A stretch of DNA of 64,000 nt from Ignatzschineria cameli (GCF_003121895.1 NZ_QEWW01000001.1:682001-746000); one strand, 5' to 3'. Shown: positions 18,283 through 29,108, counted from the stretch's first letter. Numbers and translations are program-made. Notes: a model not told the origin generated them from the sequence alone.

Positions 18283-18754
18283 ACACTAATCTCCTTAACG
18301 AATATTAAGAACGAGCACTACAAAGAGTAGCCTCACCTATCAACATACAATTTTTTGAGAAGATAATCTATTAAAAAGTATAACAAGTTGCGATAAAAAT
18401 ATTATATCTCTTCTCTACCTAAATACTCCGTCCGCAATATCGAAGCACAAAAGGTATAAAAGGTATAAAAAGAATAAGGAGCGTAAGAAGAGGAATGAGA
18501 AAAGGAAGGGAAGGAGGAGGAAGCATATAAGAAGTGCGAAAACAGAAAGATGGGATCAAGCAATAAAAAAGGATGCTCTTATAAACACCCTTCTCTTTTA
18601 AAGACCCTTTTTAATACGCTTTATACTTTATAACAAGGCATAAAGCATAAAGCATAAGACAACTTCAAATTTTCTTTAATGCAGGACCTAACCATAGACT
18701 TACTCATAACTTACTCATAACTTACTCATAAACTTGGTCATAGATTTTACCATG
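18283..18754. repeat. Intergenic region with an 11-bp x 3 tandem repeat
   Basis: About 470 bp with no gene. Three perfect copies of CTTACTCATAA occupy 18699-18731. Other low-complexity tracts are GGTATAAAA doublets near 18452-18470, a purine-only run near 18480-18535, and CATAAAG triplets near 18640-18655. The promoter and RBS of the minus-strand dehydrogenase lie at the left end. Confidence 0.6.
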
Positions 18755-20365
18755 TTATGGAATGATCAAAATTGTCCCCGCAGGAACCCGAAGCTGATTA
18801 TCAGGAAGACCGTTACGTTGTTTTAATGCTGACTCACTTACCTGATGAGCTCTGGCAATCTCTGCGATAGTATCCCCTCGTTGTACTTTATACTCTTTTA
18901 AAGGACGCTCTTTCGAAATTAACTCTATAGGTGGAGCTGATGGTTCCGGAAATTGCACGCCGATAGCAACGGGTGGCGGCTCGATCATTGAAACCTCTAT
19001 TGGTGGCGCAACAGGTTGAATCGCCGGCTCTACCGATTTTGATTCTAAACGAATCGGAGGAATCGTAATCGATTGCTTTGGAGGTGCCACTACTTTCGCT
19101 TGATTTTGAGCAATCCCTTGCACACGACTATTATCTGATCGCTGTACAACCGTACTATAGACAAGCTCCGTTGCCGGGCGCTCCTTATAGTAAGCCTTAA
19201 TTCCTGCTAAGATATCATTTGCCAAACGATCTTGATGCTTCTTGCTCCGAAGGTTTTGCTCCTCTTTAGGATTGGAGATAAATCCTGTCTCAATCAATAC
19301 CGAGGGAATATCAGGCGCTTTTAAGACCGCAAATCCTGCACGCTCCACCTGCTTCTTATGAAGATTGGCATGACGACTAAGATTTTTTAAAAGATGATTA
19401 CCTAAAGCATGAGAAGACTCAATTGTCGCTTCCTGCGATAGATCGAGCAACATTGAAGCGATGGCATCATCTTTATCGGAGATCTTAACACCACCGATCA
19501 GGTCAGATTGGTTCTCCGCTCTTGCTAGTAATCTGGCAGCTTCACTTGAAGCGCCACTAGTAGAGAGGATATAGACCGATGCACCATCTGCTTTTGATGA
19601 TCCGGCATCAGCATGCAGTGAGATAAACATATCGGCTTTATTCCGTCTTGCAATTAAGACGCGCTCCCTAAGCGGGATAAAGGTATCATTACTGCGCGTT
19701 AAGATCGCTTTCATATTGGGTTCACGATTAATCTTCTGCTGCAAGACTTTGGCAATTTGTAATACAACATCCTTCTCCCTTGTTCCCGCTTTACCAACCG
19801 CTCCAGGATCCTTTCCACCATGACCTGGATCGATAATAATTAGAATATTTTTCTTAGGAACGCGTTTAGCAACCTGGATCTCCTGAGGTTGAGTTACCAC
19901 CGTTTGCCCTGATGTTGCTAAATCTTCTTTAACACTTCCCACGGAGGCACCAACAGCAATTACCAACTCATACCCTAAGCGCCCTCTGACAACAGCAGCA
20001 CTTGCCGGCACATTCCCCTGCTTTAGATCAACCACAATACGAAGGTCAGTCCCTTGCTGTGTTCCTAAACGAACCCCGGCAACATATGCAGAGCTGATAG
20101 GTAAGGAGCTCGCCTTATGTTGCAACTCTGCGTTAGGAATATCGATCACTAATCGATCTGGATTTTGTAAGCGGAAGCTATTGAACTTAATCTGTTGATT
20201 GAGCGGGAAGATAATTAACATCTCTCCTCCCCGATTCTCCATCTTTCCCGTACCAACGACTGTTGCACCCCAGAGAAGATTGCCTAACATAGCGACCATT
20301 AAAAACAAAAAGGCAAACTGGATCCGTTTACCTTTTCTAACTTGCTGACTCTCAACTATTCTCAT
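18755..20365 (-). CDS. amiB: N-acetylmuramoyl-L-alanine amidase with AMIN and LysM domains
   Basis: A 536-residue secreted Zn amidase that cuts the stem peptide from MurNAc during septal splitting. An N-terminal hydrophobic signal sits near residues 15-33. Then comes an AMIN domain (about 40-135; FRLQNPDRLVIDIPNAEL), which targets the septum. The Amidase_3 domain follows (about 175-390), with zinc ligands in IDPGHGGKDPGAVG (His), the EKDVVLQIA glutamate and SLHADAG (His), plus the late Glu in VLIETGFISN. After a Pro-rich linker, a LysM repeat (about 492-535; YKVQRGDTIAEIARAHQVSE) ends the protein. This is the AmiB architecture. It overlaps the upstream TPR gene by 4 bp, so the two are coupled. 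Confidence 0.92.
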   Translation of the reverse strand: MRIVESQQVRKGKRIQFAFLFLMVAMLGNLLWGATVVGTGKMENRGGEMLIIFPLNQQIKFNSFRLQNPDRLVIDIPNAELQHKASSLPISSAYVAGVRLGTQQGTDLRIVVDLKQGNVPASAAVVRGRLGYELVIAVGASVGSVKEDLATSGQTVVTQPQEIQVAKRVPKKNILIIIDPGHGGKDPGAVGKAGTREKDVVLQIAKVLQQKINREPNMKAILTRSNDTFIPLRERVLIARRNKADMFISLHADAGSSKADGASVYILSTSGASSEAARLLARAENQSDLIGGVKISDKDDAIASMLLDLSQEATIESSHALGNHLLKNLSRHANLHKKQVERAGFAVLKAPDIPSVLIETGFISNPKEEQNLRSKKHQDRLANDILAGIKAYYKERPATELVYSTVVQRSDNSRVQGIAQNQAKVVAPPKQSITIPPIRLESKSVEPAIQPVAPPIEVSMIEPPPVAIGVQFPEPSAPPIELISKERPLKEYKVQRGDTIAEIARAHQVSESALKQRNGLPDNQLRVPAGTILIIP

Positions 20366-22173
20366 TCGCTAATCCACTCAACATTTTCGATGAGTGCCTC
20401 TTTTGCATCTGAGTTTCCAAAGAAGAGATTAAAACGGTGATAGAGATCTTCCGCCTTTTCTCGCTTCCCTATCGCATCTAAGATCACAATATAGTGAGCG
20501 ATAATTTCAGGATCTTTATTTTGATGATAAGCCTGTACGATATATTTATGAGCTCGCTCTAAATCACCCAACATATAGTAAGCCCAAGCAAGACTATCTT
20601 GAATAAAGTCGCGTCCTGGCAACATCAAATTTGCTTTTGAGATAAAAGGCAAGGCAACTTTCGCATTTTTAGGATCGATCTCAATCAAGGAGTAACCTAA
20701 AGCATTATAAGCGATAGGATCTTGTGGATTATTGCGGATCTCCTCTTGTAAAATAGCGACCATCTCACCATACTCTTGATGATAAAGCGCACTCATTGAA
20801 CGTAGAAATGCTAAGTAGGAGCTCTCTACTTCAGGAAGAAGTGCCGCCTCTTCTACTAACACCTGATCAAGAAGATCATACTCATCCATCTCCTGAAGCA
20901 TCAAAAGGCGCTTTAACAGAAGCGACGGTGCATCAAAGAGCTCTAAATCAGCAATCTTCTCAAAGTAGTGATTAAATTGATCATAATCACCCTCTGCTAA
21001 TGCCACTTTCGCCTTAATGGTATAGAGCGCCTCGGCATATTCAGCAGTTGGATTCTCAATTTCAGGGAGCACTTTTAGGAGATTTTCACTATTGCCTAAC
21101 ACCTCAGAAAAATAGAAGAGATTTAAAATTGCGCGCGTCAAAATTTCTGGCTGATCGAGTCGAAGCTGTAGCATCTCTTTAATATTGTCATAGTTCCCCA
21201 TAACATATGCCATGCCAATAAATTTCTCAAAAACAGCAGGATCTTCATTTGTTAAGATCATTAACGGAATAAGGCGCTGATAAGCCTCTTCATACTCAAA
21301 ATTAGCAATTAATGCATTTGCTAATTCTAATCCTATCTCAGGATCTTGATATTTGTTATACGCCTCTTCCAATAAGAGAATCGACTTTTCCGGCTCCCCC
21401 TCATTCCAATAGATATAGGTATAGAGTGCGTAAATTTTAGGATTTGAGGAGTCGAGTTGTAAGGCTCGCTCAAGATAACCTTCTGCCTCATCAAAGCGTA
21501 AATTATCAATTAAGAATCCAGCTAATAGCACTAATGGGAAGGTATCATGCTCTTCTAATGCCGCCATCTTCTTAAAAAGCGCTAATTGCTCATCTAACGG
21601 AATTTCAAACTCATGGAGTTTCTTTAAAATAGCAAAATAGGGAGATGGCTCAACAACACCATTATTTGTAAGATAGATCATCTCCACTAAGTGGTTATAA
21701 GTTCTTGCCGCATACTCAATATCACCAGTTAAGAGATAAGCTTGCGCTAATAAATTGTAATTAGCTAAATTTTGTGGGTTTTGAATCACCAATTTTTGAA
21801 TAAGAGGGAGTGCATCCGCAATACTTCCTGCCTCTAAATCAAGTCGAATTCTCCGCTCTAAAACTTTTGGATCGCTATTTCGCTCTAGCAGAGCATCATA
21901 GTGCTCTTTTGCACTCTCCCAATCTTCCCGCTTAGAGGCGATTTCGGCTGCCAAAAAATCATAAACTTCCGAGATTGCCTGATCTCTATAGAGCGTTGCG
22001 GCATCAATCTCATCTACTAAATCGAGTGACTCCCCCCTGCCTTCTCCCACAACTTCAGCGCTTTCAAACCGGGTAGAATCCTCTTCCACCTCTGTTTGAG
22101 CATCTGTTTGAGCATATGTGGGCATGTGTGCTACACACACAAAGAGTAACAACAGGTTGAACAATTTCTTCAT
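20362..22173 (-). CDS. Secreted tetratricopeptide-repeat protein
   Basis: A 603-residue periplasmic or outer-membrane-associated protein built of TPR-like helical repeats. The start is set at the ATG at 22173, which has AAGGAG 9 nt upstream and opens a clean signal peptide (MKKLFNLLLLFVCVAHMPTYAQ). A longer frame reaching 22224 lacks both. An acidic segment follows, then repeats through to the end; phrases such as NLANYNLLAQAYLLTGDIEY and DSLAWAYYMLGDLERAHKYI are canonical TPR. No catalytic motif is visible. The 4-bp overlap with amiB suggests a role in scaffolding or regulating envelope enzymes, but this is inference from context only. Confidence 0.85.
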   Translation of the reverse strand: MKKLFNLLLLFVCVAHMPTYAQTDAQTEVEEDSTRFESAEVVGEGRGESLDLVDEIDAATLYRDQAISEVYDFLAAEIASKREDWESAKEHYDALLERNSDPKVLERRIRLDLEAGSIADALPLIQKLVIQNPQNLANYNLLAQAYLLTGDIEYAARTYNHLVEMIYLTNNGVVEPSPYFAILKKLHEFEIPLDEQLALFKKMAALEEHDTFPLVLLAGFLIDNLRFDEAEGYLERALQLDSSNPKIYALYTYIYWNEGEPEKSILLLEEAYNKYQDPEIGLELANALIANFEYEEAYQRLIPLMILTNEDPAVFEKFIGMAYVMGNYDNIKEMLQLRLDQPEILTRAILNLFYFSEVLGNSENLLKVLPEIENPTAEYAEALYTIKAKVALAEGDYDQFNHYFEKIADLELFDAPSLLLKRLLMLQEMDEYDLLDQVLVEEAALLPEVESSYLAFLRSMSALYHQEYGEMVAILQEEIRNNPQDPIAYNALGYSLIEIDPKNAKVALPFISKANLMLPGRDFIQDSLAWAYYMLGDLERAHKYIVQAYHQNKDPEIIAHYIVILDAIGKREKAEDLYHRFNLFFGNSDAKEALIENVEWISE

Positions 22174-22338
22174 ACCGAGAGGCTCCTTATCGCTTGATCT
22201 ATCCTTAGTGATATCGCCCACCATCGATGGATCGATATTATCTGTTATGATGAGAGAAGATTGATTCTTCGCCTATTTTAACGTAAAAATCGGGGAAGTG
22301 TTAATTATTACCCTCAAACTAAAAGGAGTAACCAAGGT

Positions 22339-23022
22339 ATGAGTAAGAAACATTTTGCTTTAATTCTTTCAGGGTGTGGTCATTTAGATGGTGCAGAGAT
22401 CACAGAGGCAACAACACTTAATATAGCGCTCTCTAAAGCAGGGATAGAGGTCTCCTTCTATGCACCGGATCGACTTCAAACAGATACTATTAATCACCTC
22501 AATGGTGAGATAGAGGGCGATGAGCGCAATATTATGCAAGAAGCAGCTCGCATTGCACGTGGAAAGATCGCTCCGATTGCAAAATTAGATCTTGATTCGG
22601 TCGATGGTATCGCTTTAGCCGGCGGCTTTGGTGTTATTAAAAACTTCACTAACTTTATCGATAAAGGAGAAGAAGCTACGCTCTCTGCTGATATTGGTGA
22701 AAAGCTAAAAAAAGCTATCGAGATGAGAAAACCAATCATTGCTATCTGTGCTGCACCAATGGCTATTGCAATCGCCCTTAAAGAGCTCGAAATTAAAGAT
22801 GCATCTATCACTTTCGGGCAAGCTAAAAATGCAGGTGCATTCCTTCCTGCGCTTAAAGCTTGGGGAATTACACATATCGAGACGGCCACTACAGATGCTC
22901 ATTGTGATAATAACTACCCAATTATCACAGGGGGCGCTTATATGGATGGAGAAGCAACACCTTATGAGATCTATCAAGGAGCATTAGCGACGGTGGATGC
23001 TTATCAAAAAGCAGGAGAATAA
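22339..23022 (+). CDS. elbB: Glyoxalase-type DJ-1/PfpI family protein ElbB
   Basis: A 227-residue protein of the ElbB branch of the DJ-1/PfpI superfamily. The E. coli relative has glyoxalase activity and was linked to isoprenoid production. ALILSGCGHLDGAEITEATT at the N terminus is the branch signature, and the nucleophile Cys is in IAICAAPMAIA (about residue 137). Length equals the family (about 217-227). AAAAGGAG precedes the ATG by about 10 nt. It is divergent from the TPR-amiB pair and transcribed alone. Confidence 0.9.
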   Translation: MSKKHFALILSGCGHLDGAEITEATTLNIALSKAGIEVSFYAPDRLQTDTINHLNGEIEGDERNIMQEAARIARGKIAPIAKLDLDSVDGIALAGGFGVIKNFTNFIDKGEEATLSADIGEKLKKAIEMRKPIIAICAAPMAIAIALKELEIKDASITFGQAKNAGAFLPALKAWGITHIETATTDAHCDNNYPIITGGAYMDGEATPYEIYQGALATVDAYQKAGE

Positions 23023-23218
23023 CTCGTCTCAAACCCTAAATATCATCTTAAATACCATTCATTAAATACCATATTAAAAATCGTATTAAGATTCATATGA
23101 AGAGTTAATACTAAGAGTTATATTGAGAATCATATTAAGAGTCATATCGAAAACTGCTCTTAAAGCATCTATTAAAAGATTGCGATACCAATCTCTATTC
23201 AACTCTTAGAAGGAGCTG

Positions 23219-23276
23219 CAGTTGAGATCTTTGCTTATTTTATAAACAATTCATAAACAAGGATCTCAACTGTTTT
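23219..23276 (+). terminator. Long-loop terminator downstream of elbB
   Basis: CAGTTGAGATC (23219-23229) pairs perfectly with GATCTCAACTG (23262-23272) over 11 bp, with a 32-nt loop, followed by TTTTCC. It is about 200 bp after the elbB stop. The intervening spacer carries a degenerate repeat based on AGAGTCATATTAAG (about 23040-23160). Confidence 0.6.
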
Positions 23277-23336
23277 CCACTTTTTAAAAAATCAGGTACA
23301 CTCTCATTTATACGACTAATTTTAAGTCACAACTAA

Positions 23337-23497
23337 GGGGGCTATTCCCCAAAATTTCAATCCTTAATGATGAAATCAGAAATAGTAAGAATAGGTGTAG
23401 TATCTCTCTCAACAATTGGTTGAGTATTGAGACCTTATACTTCACCTAAAATTAGCAACATTAAAACTCACTCAAAGACTATTTCTGATCTCTCATT
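23337..23497 (+). promoter_or_regulatory. Structured leader with nested inverted repeats upstream of hom
   Basis: A small GGGG-GCTATT-CCCC hairpin at 23337-23350 is followed by three nested stems. The outer is ATCAGAAATAGT/ACTATTTCTGAT (23375-23386 with 23478-23489, perfect 12 bp). The middle is AGGTGTAGTAT/ATACTTCACCT (23393-23403 with 23437-23447, one mismatch). The inner is CTCAAC/GTTGAG (23408-23413 with 23419-23424). An 18-codon frame, MMKSEIVRIGVVSLSTIG, runs from 23367 to 23423 and ends inside the inner hairpin. hom starts 50 nt after the outer stem. No U-run follows, so a classical attenuator is not evident. I cannot match it to a known riboswitch class. Confidence 0.6.
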
Positions 23498-23539
23498 GTT
23501 ATTATTACTCTTTAATCAATTGGAGAAATTTGATCTATC

Positions 23540-24817
23540 ATGGAGCCTCTTAAAGTAGGATTAATTGGTCTTGGTACAGTCGCCTCGGGCGTTGCTGCAG
23601 TTTTAACAAAAAATAGTAGGGAGATTACACGCCGAATAACCCGCACCCCTATTATTGAAAAAGTCTTTGTTCGCTCGCTCGAAAGAGATAACCCCTATAA
23701 TTTAGATCTTACAACCTCTATCGCCGATATTACCGATAATCCTGACATTGATGTTGTCATTGAGCTCATTGGTGGCATTGAGCCTGCATTAACCTATATC
23801 AAAACGGCATTAAACAATGGTAAATCTGTCATTACTGCTAATAAGGAGCTCATCGCGCTCCATGGTAATGAATTACTACAGCTTGCTCAAGAGAAAGGTG
23901 TTTTTCTCCGTTTTGAGGCCTCAGTGGCGGGCGGTCTCCCGATTCTTAAGCTCTTAAGAGAAGGCCTTGCCGCCAACGAGATCGATACTGTAATGGGCAT
24001 TATTAACGGAACCTCTAATTACATTTTGACAGAGATGAGTCACAAAGGGGTCAATTTTGATCAATGCCTAAAAGAGGCTCAAGCACATGGGTATGCAGAA
24101 GCGGATCCAACCTTTGATATAAAAGGGATTGATGCCGCTCATAAATTGACAATTCTTGCAGCAACAGCCTTTGGTACCCCCCTCAACTTTGAGGATATGC
24201 ATATTGAAGGAATTGATACTATCACTGCTGAAGATATCGCCATTACCCAAGCTGAAGGATATACCATTAAACATCTCGGTATTGCGCGCAAAAGTAAACA
24301 AGGAATTGAGCTTCGTGTTCACCCGACACTCTTAGCTAAAGAGCATCAATTAGCCCAAGTAGATGGTGTTTTAAATGGGGTCTATGTTGTTGGTAATGCG
24401 GTTGGAGAGCAATTCTACTCAGGCAGAGGGGCAGGAAGCGAAGCAACGGCATCTGCTGTCATAGCCGATCTTATCGAGATTATTCACAACAATGATTGTC
24501 GTCATAGCGCGCCAGCATTAGGCTTCTTAGAGGAGAATCTTCAAAGCATTCCAACGCTTCCAACAAAATCTTTCTCTTCTCGTTACTACCTTGCCTTTAA
24601 CTATCTAAATGAAATAACTGGCGAATCGATCGCTGAGGCACTTAAAACCGTACTTCTAGAGGCAGGAGTTACAGCTGAAAAAATTAAAGTTTATGATCAA
24701 TATCAACAAGTTATTCTGTTTTTAGAAAAAACAGTGCAAGAAAATGTAGAAAATATCATTAATAATGCTATGTTAATTAAAGGCATTGAAGATTCTAAGT
24801 TTATTCGAGTCGAATAA
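23540..24817 (+). CDS. hom: Homoserine dehydrogenase
   Basis: A 425-residue monofunctional enzyme reducing aspartate semialdehyde to homoserine, the branch to threonine, isoleucine and methionine. The N-terminal Rossmann motif GLIGLGTVASGV, the catalytic-domain signature GIINGTSNYILTEM and the Lys/Asp-containing EADPTFDIKGIDAAHKL are clear. A C-terminal ACT-like regulatory region (about residues 350-425) matches the usual length (about 430). The nearest SD (GGAG) is 14 nt before the ATG, unusually far, and no closer in-frame start exists. The long structured leader upstream may control it. Confidence 0.95.
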   Translation: MEPLKVGLIGLGTVASGVAAVLTKNSREITRRITRTPIIEKVFVRSLERDNPYNLDLTTSIADITDNPDIDVVIELIGGIEPALTYIKTALNNGKSVITANKELIALHGNELLQLAQEKGVFLRFEASVAGGLPILKLLREGLAANEIDTVMGIINGTSNYILTEMSHKGVNFDQCLKEAQAHGYAEADPTFDIKGIDAAHKLTILAATAFGTPLNFEDMHIEGIDTITAEDIAITQAEGYTIKHLGIARKSKQGIELRVHPTLLAKEHQLAQVDGVLNGVYVVGNAVGEQFYSGRGAGSEATASAVIADLIEIIHNNDCRHSAPALGFLEENLQSIPTLPTKSFSSRYYLAFNYLNEITGESIAEALKTVLLEAGVTAEKIKVYDQYQQVILFLEKTVQENVENIINNAMLIKGIEDSKFIRVE

Positions 24818-25443
24818 GTTTCTAAAATAATCCCCATCTAAGACAATATTTTAGATAAAAATATTGAGGTGAGAAGATATTTTAGGCGCGTCGATTAAGA
24901 AGATAGAAAAAAGAGAATAGCTCCTGCCACCATTTGACTTAAATAATAACGATACAACTATAAATCTAGATCACATTAATAATTATCTTCCTACTACGCT
25001 TACGTTGTGGGGATGAGAGGGTGCCAGTTTATAACCGGAACCCGACAATCAACCTGATAATTATATATTACTAGTGTTTATCCGTTATCTATCTGTTATT
25101 TGCAAAGTCTATCTGCAAAGTTATCTGTAAAAGGCGTATCTCGAAGCGGTATCTCTCTAGAGAGAAGAGCTACAAGGCATAAGAGTGCAGCATATTTTTA
25201 GGTCATGCGATCTTATACCTGATCTTTAAATACCGAAATTTAGAGTGCTGCTGGTCGTTATCAGATAAATGGAAAGGCAAATCTTATTTTCGCTGACGGT
25301 GCTATTGGCTAATTACTATTAACTAATTACTATTGACTAATTAGAGAATAGTCGCTAATAGCAGTGATTGATTAATCGATAGACGATTCAATAGACAGCC
25401 TATAAAAAAATGAACAATAAATATTGAAAAGAGAGGAGATCCT
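24818..25443 (+). other. Long leader/intergenic region upstream of ilvI
   Basis: About 630 bp without a recognised gene. It holds an imperfect hairpin GGGTGCC...GGAACCC near 25020-25042, a triplicated ATCTG-(TTATT)TGCAAAG element near 25088-25128, and a stem-loop at 25301-25362 (GCTATT/AATAGC and ACTATT/AATAGT) built over tandem TAATTACTATT units. A 17-codon frame, MERQILFSLTVLLANYY, lies at 25269-25322 with four different Leu codons. It overlaps the stem-loop, as a leader peptide would, but I see no RBS and no U-run terminator. Confidence 0.4.
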
Positions 25444-27186
25444 GTGAAATTAAGCGGTGCAGAAATCGTCATTCACTCCTTAATGAAGGAGAAGGTAGAG
25501 TGTATCTTTGGTTATCCTGGAGGTGCAGTTCTGCCACTTTATGATGAGATTTATAAACAAGACAAAATTGAACATGTCCTTGTCCGCCATGAGCAGGCTG
25601 CGACCCATGCTGCCGACGCTTATGCGCGTACAACAGGAAAGCCAGGTGTCGTTCTGGTCACTTCCGGTCCCGGGCTAACCAATGCTGTCACTGGTATTGC
25701 AACTGCTTATATGGATTCAATTCCCATGATTGTCTTTTCTGGACAAGTAGCTACAAGCTTAATTGGGAATGATGCGTTCCAAGAAGTAGATACTGTTGGA
25801 ATTACCCTTCCTTGTGTCAAACATAACTTCTTAGTCAAAGATGTAAAAGATCTCGCAAGCATAATTAAAAAAGCATTTTATATTGCTACAACAGGCCGCC
25901 CTGGCCCAGTTGTCATCGACCTTCCAAAAGATATTACGGTCCATGAAGCAGAATTTGTATATCCTGAAAAAATTACAATGCGCTCCTACAACCCTACCGT
26001 TAAAGGGCACTCAAAGCAGATCGCACGCGCGTACGATCTCATTATGAAAGCAAAATGCCCCATGGTTTATACCGGCGGTGGTGTCATTATTGGCGAAGCA
26101 CATAAAGAACTTCGCGAATTTGTAAAAGCGCTTAACCTTCCAATAACAAGTACCCTAATGGGCCTTGGCGCCTATGAAGGAACCGATAAACAGTTCCTTG
26201 GTATGTTAGGGATGCATGGGACTTATGAAGCAAACATGGCGATGCATCACTGTGATGTTCTTATTGCTTTAGGCGCTCGTTTTGATGACCGAATTACCGG
26301 CACCTTAGAGAGCTTCTGCCCCTATGCAAAAATTATCCATGTAGATGTTGACCCCTCATCGATTGCTAAAAATGTTCCCGTTGATCTTCCTATCGTAGGA
26401 CAGCTTCAACCTGTTCTTAAGGAACTTAATGCGATCCATAAGGCTAAAAAAGGCAAATTAGATCAGGCCGCTCTTGCAAACTGGTGGGATCAGATCGGCG
26501 AGTGGCGAGCCATGGAGTCTTTAAAATATGAGCAATCTGATGTGGTTATTAAACCTCAGTTTGTTATTGAAAAACTTTTTGAGGTCACTGAAGGGAAAGC
26601 TATTATTACCTCTGATGTTGGACAGCATCAGATGTGGGCTGCACAATATTATCCTTTTGATGAACCTCGACAATGGCTCAACTCTGGTGGATTAGGAACG
26701 ATGGGTTTTGGTCTTCCTGCCGCTATGGGCGCGAAAATTGCTCGCCCCGATAGAGAGGTCGCATGTATTACGGGAGATGGCAGTATTCAGATGATGCTTC
26801 AAGAGCTCTCTACAATGTTGCAATACTGCTCCCCTGTTAAAATTATTAACCTTAACAATGGTTATTTAGGGATGGTACGTCAATGGCAAGAATTCTTCTT
26901 CCAAAAACGTTACTGCATGAGCTATTTTGACTCTCTCCCTGATTTTGTAAAACTTGCCGAGGCATATGGCCATAGCGGTGTTCAAATTCACAAACCAAGT
27001 GACGTTGAACCAGCTCTCCGAGAAGCTTTCAAACAGAAAGATAAGACCATCTTCCTCGACTTTATCACCGATCCCAGCGAGAACGTTTACCCAATGATTC
27101 CCGCCGGAAAAGGTCATCACGAAATGATCTTAGCGGGTCGCGATAAGATGGAAAATACGCTCAAAGAAGGCTTAAGTCAGGTATAG
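25444..27186 (+). CDS. ilvI: Acetolactate synthase, large (catalytic) subunit
   Basis: A 580-residue ThDP enzyme that condenses pyruvate with pyruvate or 2-ketobutyrate, the first common step to valine, leucine and isoleucine. The activating Glu is in VLVRHEQAATHAADAYAR, FAD-site residues are in the middle domain, and the ThDP motif GDGSIQMMLQELSTMLQYCS...LNNGYLGM is complete. The start is GTG at 25444 with GAGGAG 5 nt upstream, matching the IlvI N terminus (LSGAE). It is followed by ilvH after 9 bp. Confidence 0.96.
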   Translation: MKLSGAEIVIHSLMKEKVECIFGYPGGAVLPLYDEIYKQDKIEHVLVRHEQAATHAADAYARTTGKPGVVLVTSGPGLTNAVTGIATAYMDSIPMIVFSGQVATSLIGNDAFQEVDTVGITLPCVKHNFLVKDVKDLASIIKKAFYIATTGRPGPVVIDLPKDITVHEAEFVYPEKITMRSYNPTVKGHSKQIARAYDLIMKAKCPMVYTGGGVIIGEAHKELREFVKALNLPITSTLMGLGAYEGTDKQFLGMLGMHGTYEANMAMHHCDVLIALGARFDDRITGTLESFCPYAKIIHVDVDPSSIAKNVPVDLPIVGQLQPVLKELNAIHKAKKGKLDQAALANWWDQIGEWRAMESLKYEQSDVVIKPQFVIEKLFEVTEGKAIITSDVGQHQMWAAQYYPFDEPRQWLNSGGLGTMGFGLPAAMGAKIARPDREVACITGDGSIQMMLQELSTMLQYCSPVKIINLNNGYLGMVRQWQEFFFQKRYCMSYFDSLPDFVKLAEAYGHSGVQIHKPSDVEPALREAFKQKDKTIFLDFITDPSENVYPMIPAGKGHHEMILAGRDKMENTLKEGLSQV

Positions 27187-27195
27187 GAGAGAAAA

Positions 27196-27711
27196 ATGAC
27201 ACTTTTTAATACAGAAACTTCGCGTCATATTATTTCGATCTTAATGGAGAACGAAGCCGGCGCACTATCGAAGGTAGTGAATCTATTTTCCGCTCGTGGT
27301 TATAATATTGATAGTCTTTGTGTAGCAGCAACGGATGATCCATCCCTCTCTCGCTTAACACTTGTAACTATTGCCGATCATCATGTTGTTGAACAGATCA
27401 TCAAACAGCTCAACAAGTTAATTGATGTTGTCAAACTTACAAATCTTTGCGATAGTGCTTATGTTGAGCGTGAAATGATGCTCATTAAGGTGCAAGCAGA
27501 AGGACAGAATCGGTCAGAACTCTTCCGCATCAATGAGATGTTTAGAGGTCGTGTTATCGATGTTACCCCACAATCTTACACAATAGAGATGACAGGCACA
27601 CAAGAGAAGCTTGACGCCTTTATTGTGGCAGTTCAAGAGCTGGGGATTATCGAGATCGTTCGCTCAGGTGCGCTTGGATTAGTTCGAGGAGCAAAAGGGT
27701 TAACGCTCTAA
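27196..27711 (+). CDS. ilvH: Acetolactate synthase, small (regulatory) subunit
   Basis: A 171-residue regulatory partner that stimulates IlvI and confers valine feedback inhibition. The N-terminal ACT domain (about residues 12-85) carries the valine-binding ILMENEAGALSKVVNLFSAR and GYNIDSLCV stretches; a second ferredoxin-like domain fills the C-terminal half. Length fits IlvH/IlvN of the longer type (about 160-170). It starts 9 bp after ilvI with a GGAGAG RBS. Confidence 0.95.
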   Translation: MTLFNTETSRHIISILMENEAGALSKVVNLFSARGYNIDSLCVAATDDPSLSRLTLVTIADHHVVEQIIKQLNKLIDVVKLTNLCDSAYVEREMMLIKVQAEGQNRSELFRINEMFRGRVIDVTPQSYTIEMTGTQEKLDAFIVAVQELGIIEIVRSGALGLVRGAKGLTL

Positions 27712-27928
27712 ACTCACAGCACCTAAAAATAGGTAACCACAAATTTCAGTAAACAGAAATTAAGATAAAAATATTAAATATATTAAAATATTAAGAAAAG
27801 AATCGTCTCTTTTACTCTGATCGATAAGATCAGACTAGCAAGATCAGATCGATAGAGTTTTTCTAAACTCATGAATAATGATAGAGGGAAGATAGCTCAG
27901 CTGCGCGCTACTATCATCACCCTACTAA

Positions 27929-29014
<1,086 letters not shown>

Positions 29015-29108
29015 ATTGAATACTCCTCTAACTGAACGGTTAATCTATGTTTAGCTAGAGGTTCCCAATGGGAAGAGAGATACTCTACAATAGTTATACA
29101 ATGTTCAA

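Noticed and set aside
23375-23489. MITE interpretation of the nested repeats before hom (12-bp terminal inverted repeats)
   Set aside because: No target-site duplication is seen at the ends and no second copy is in the window; the position and internal nesting favour an RNA leader, though this remains open.
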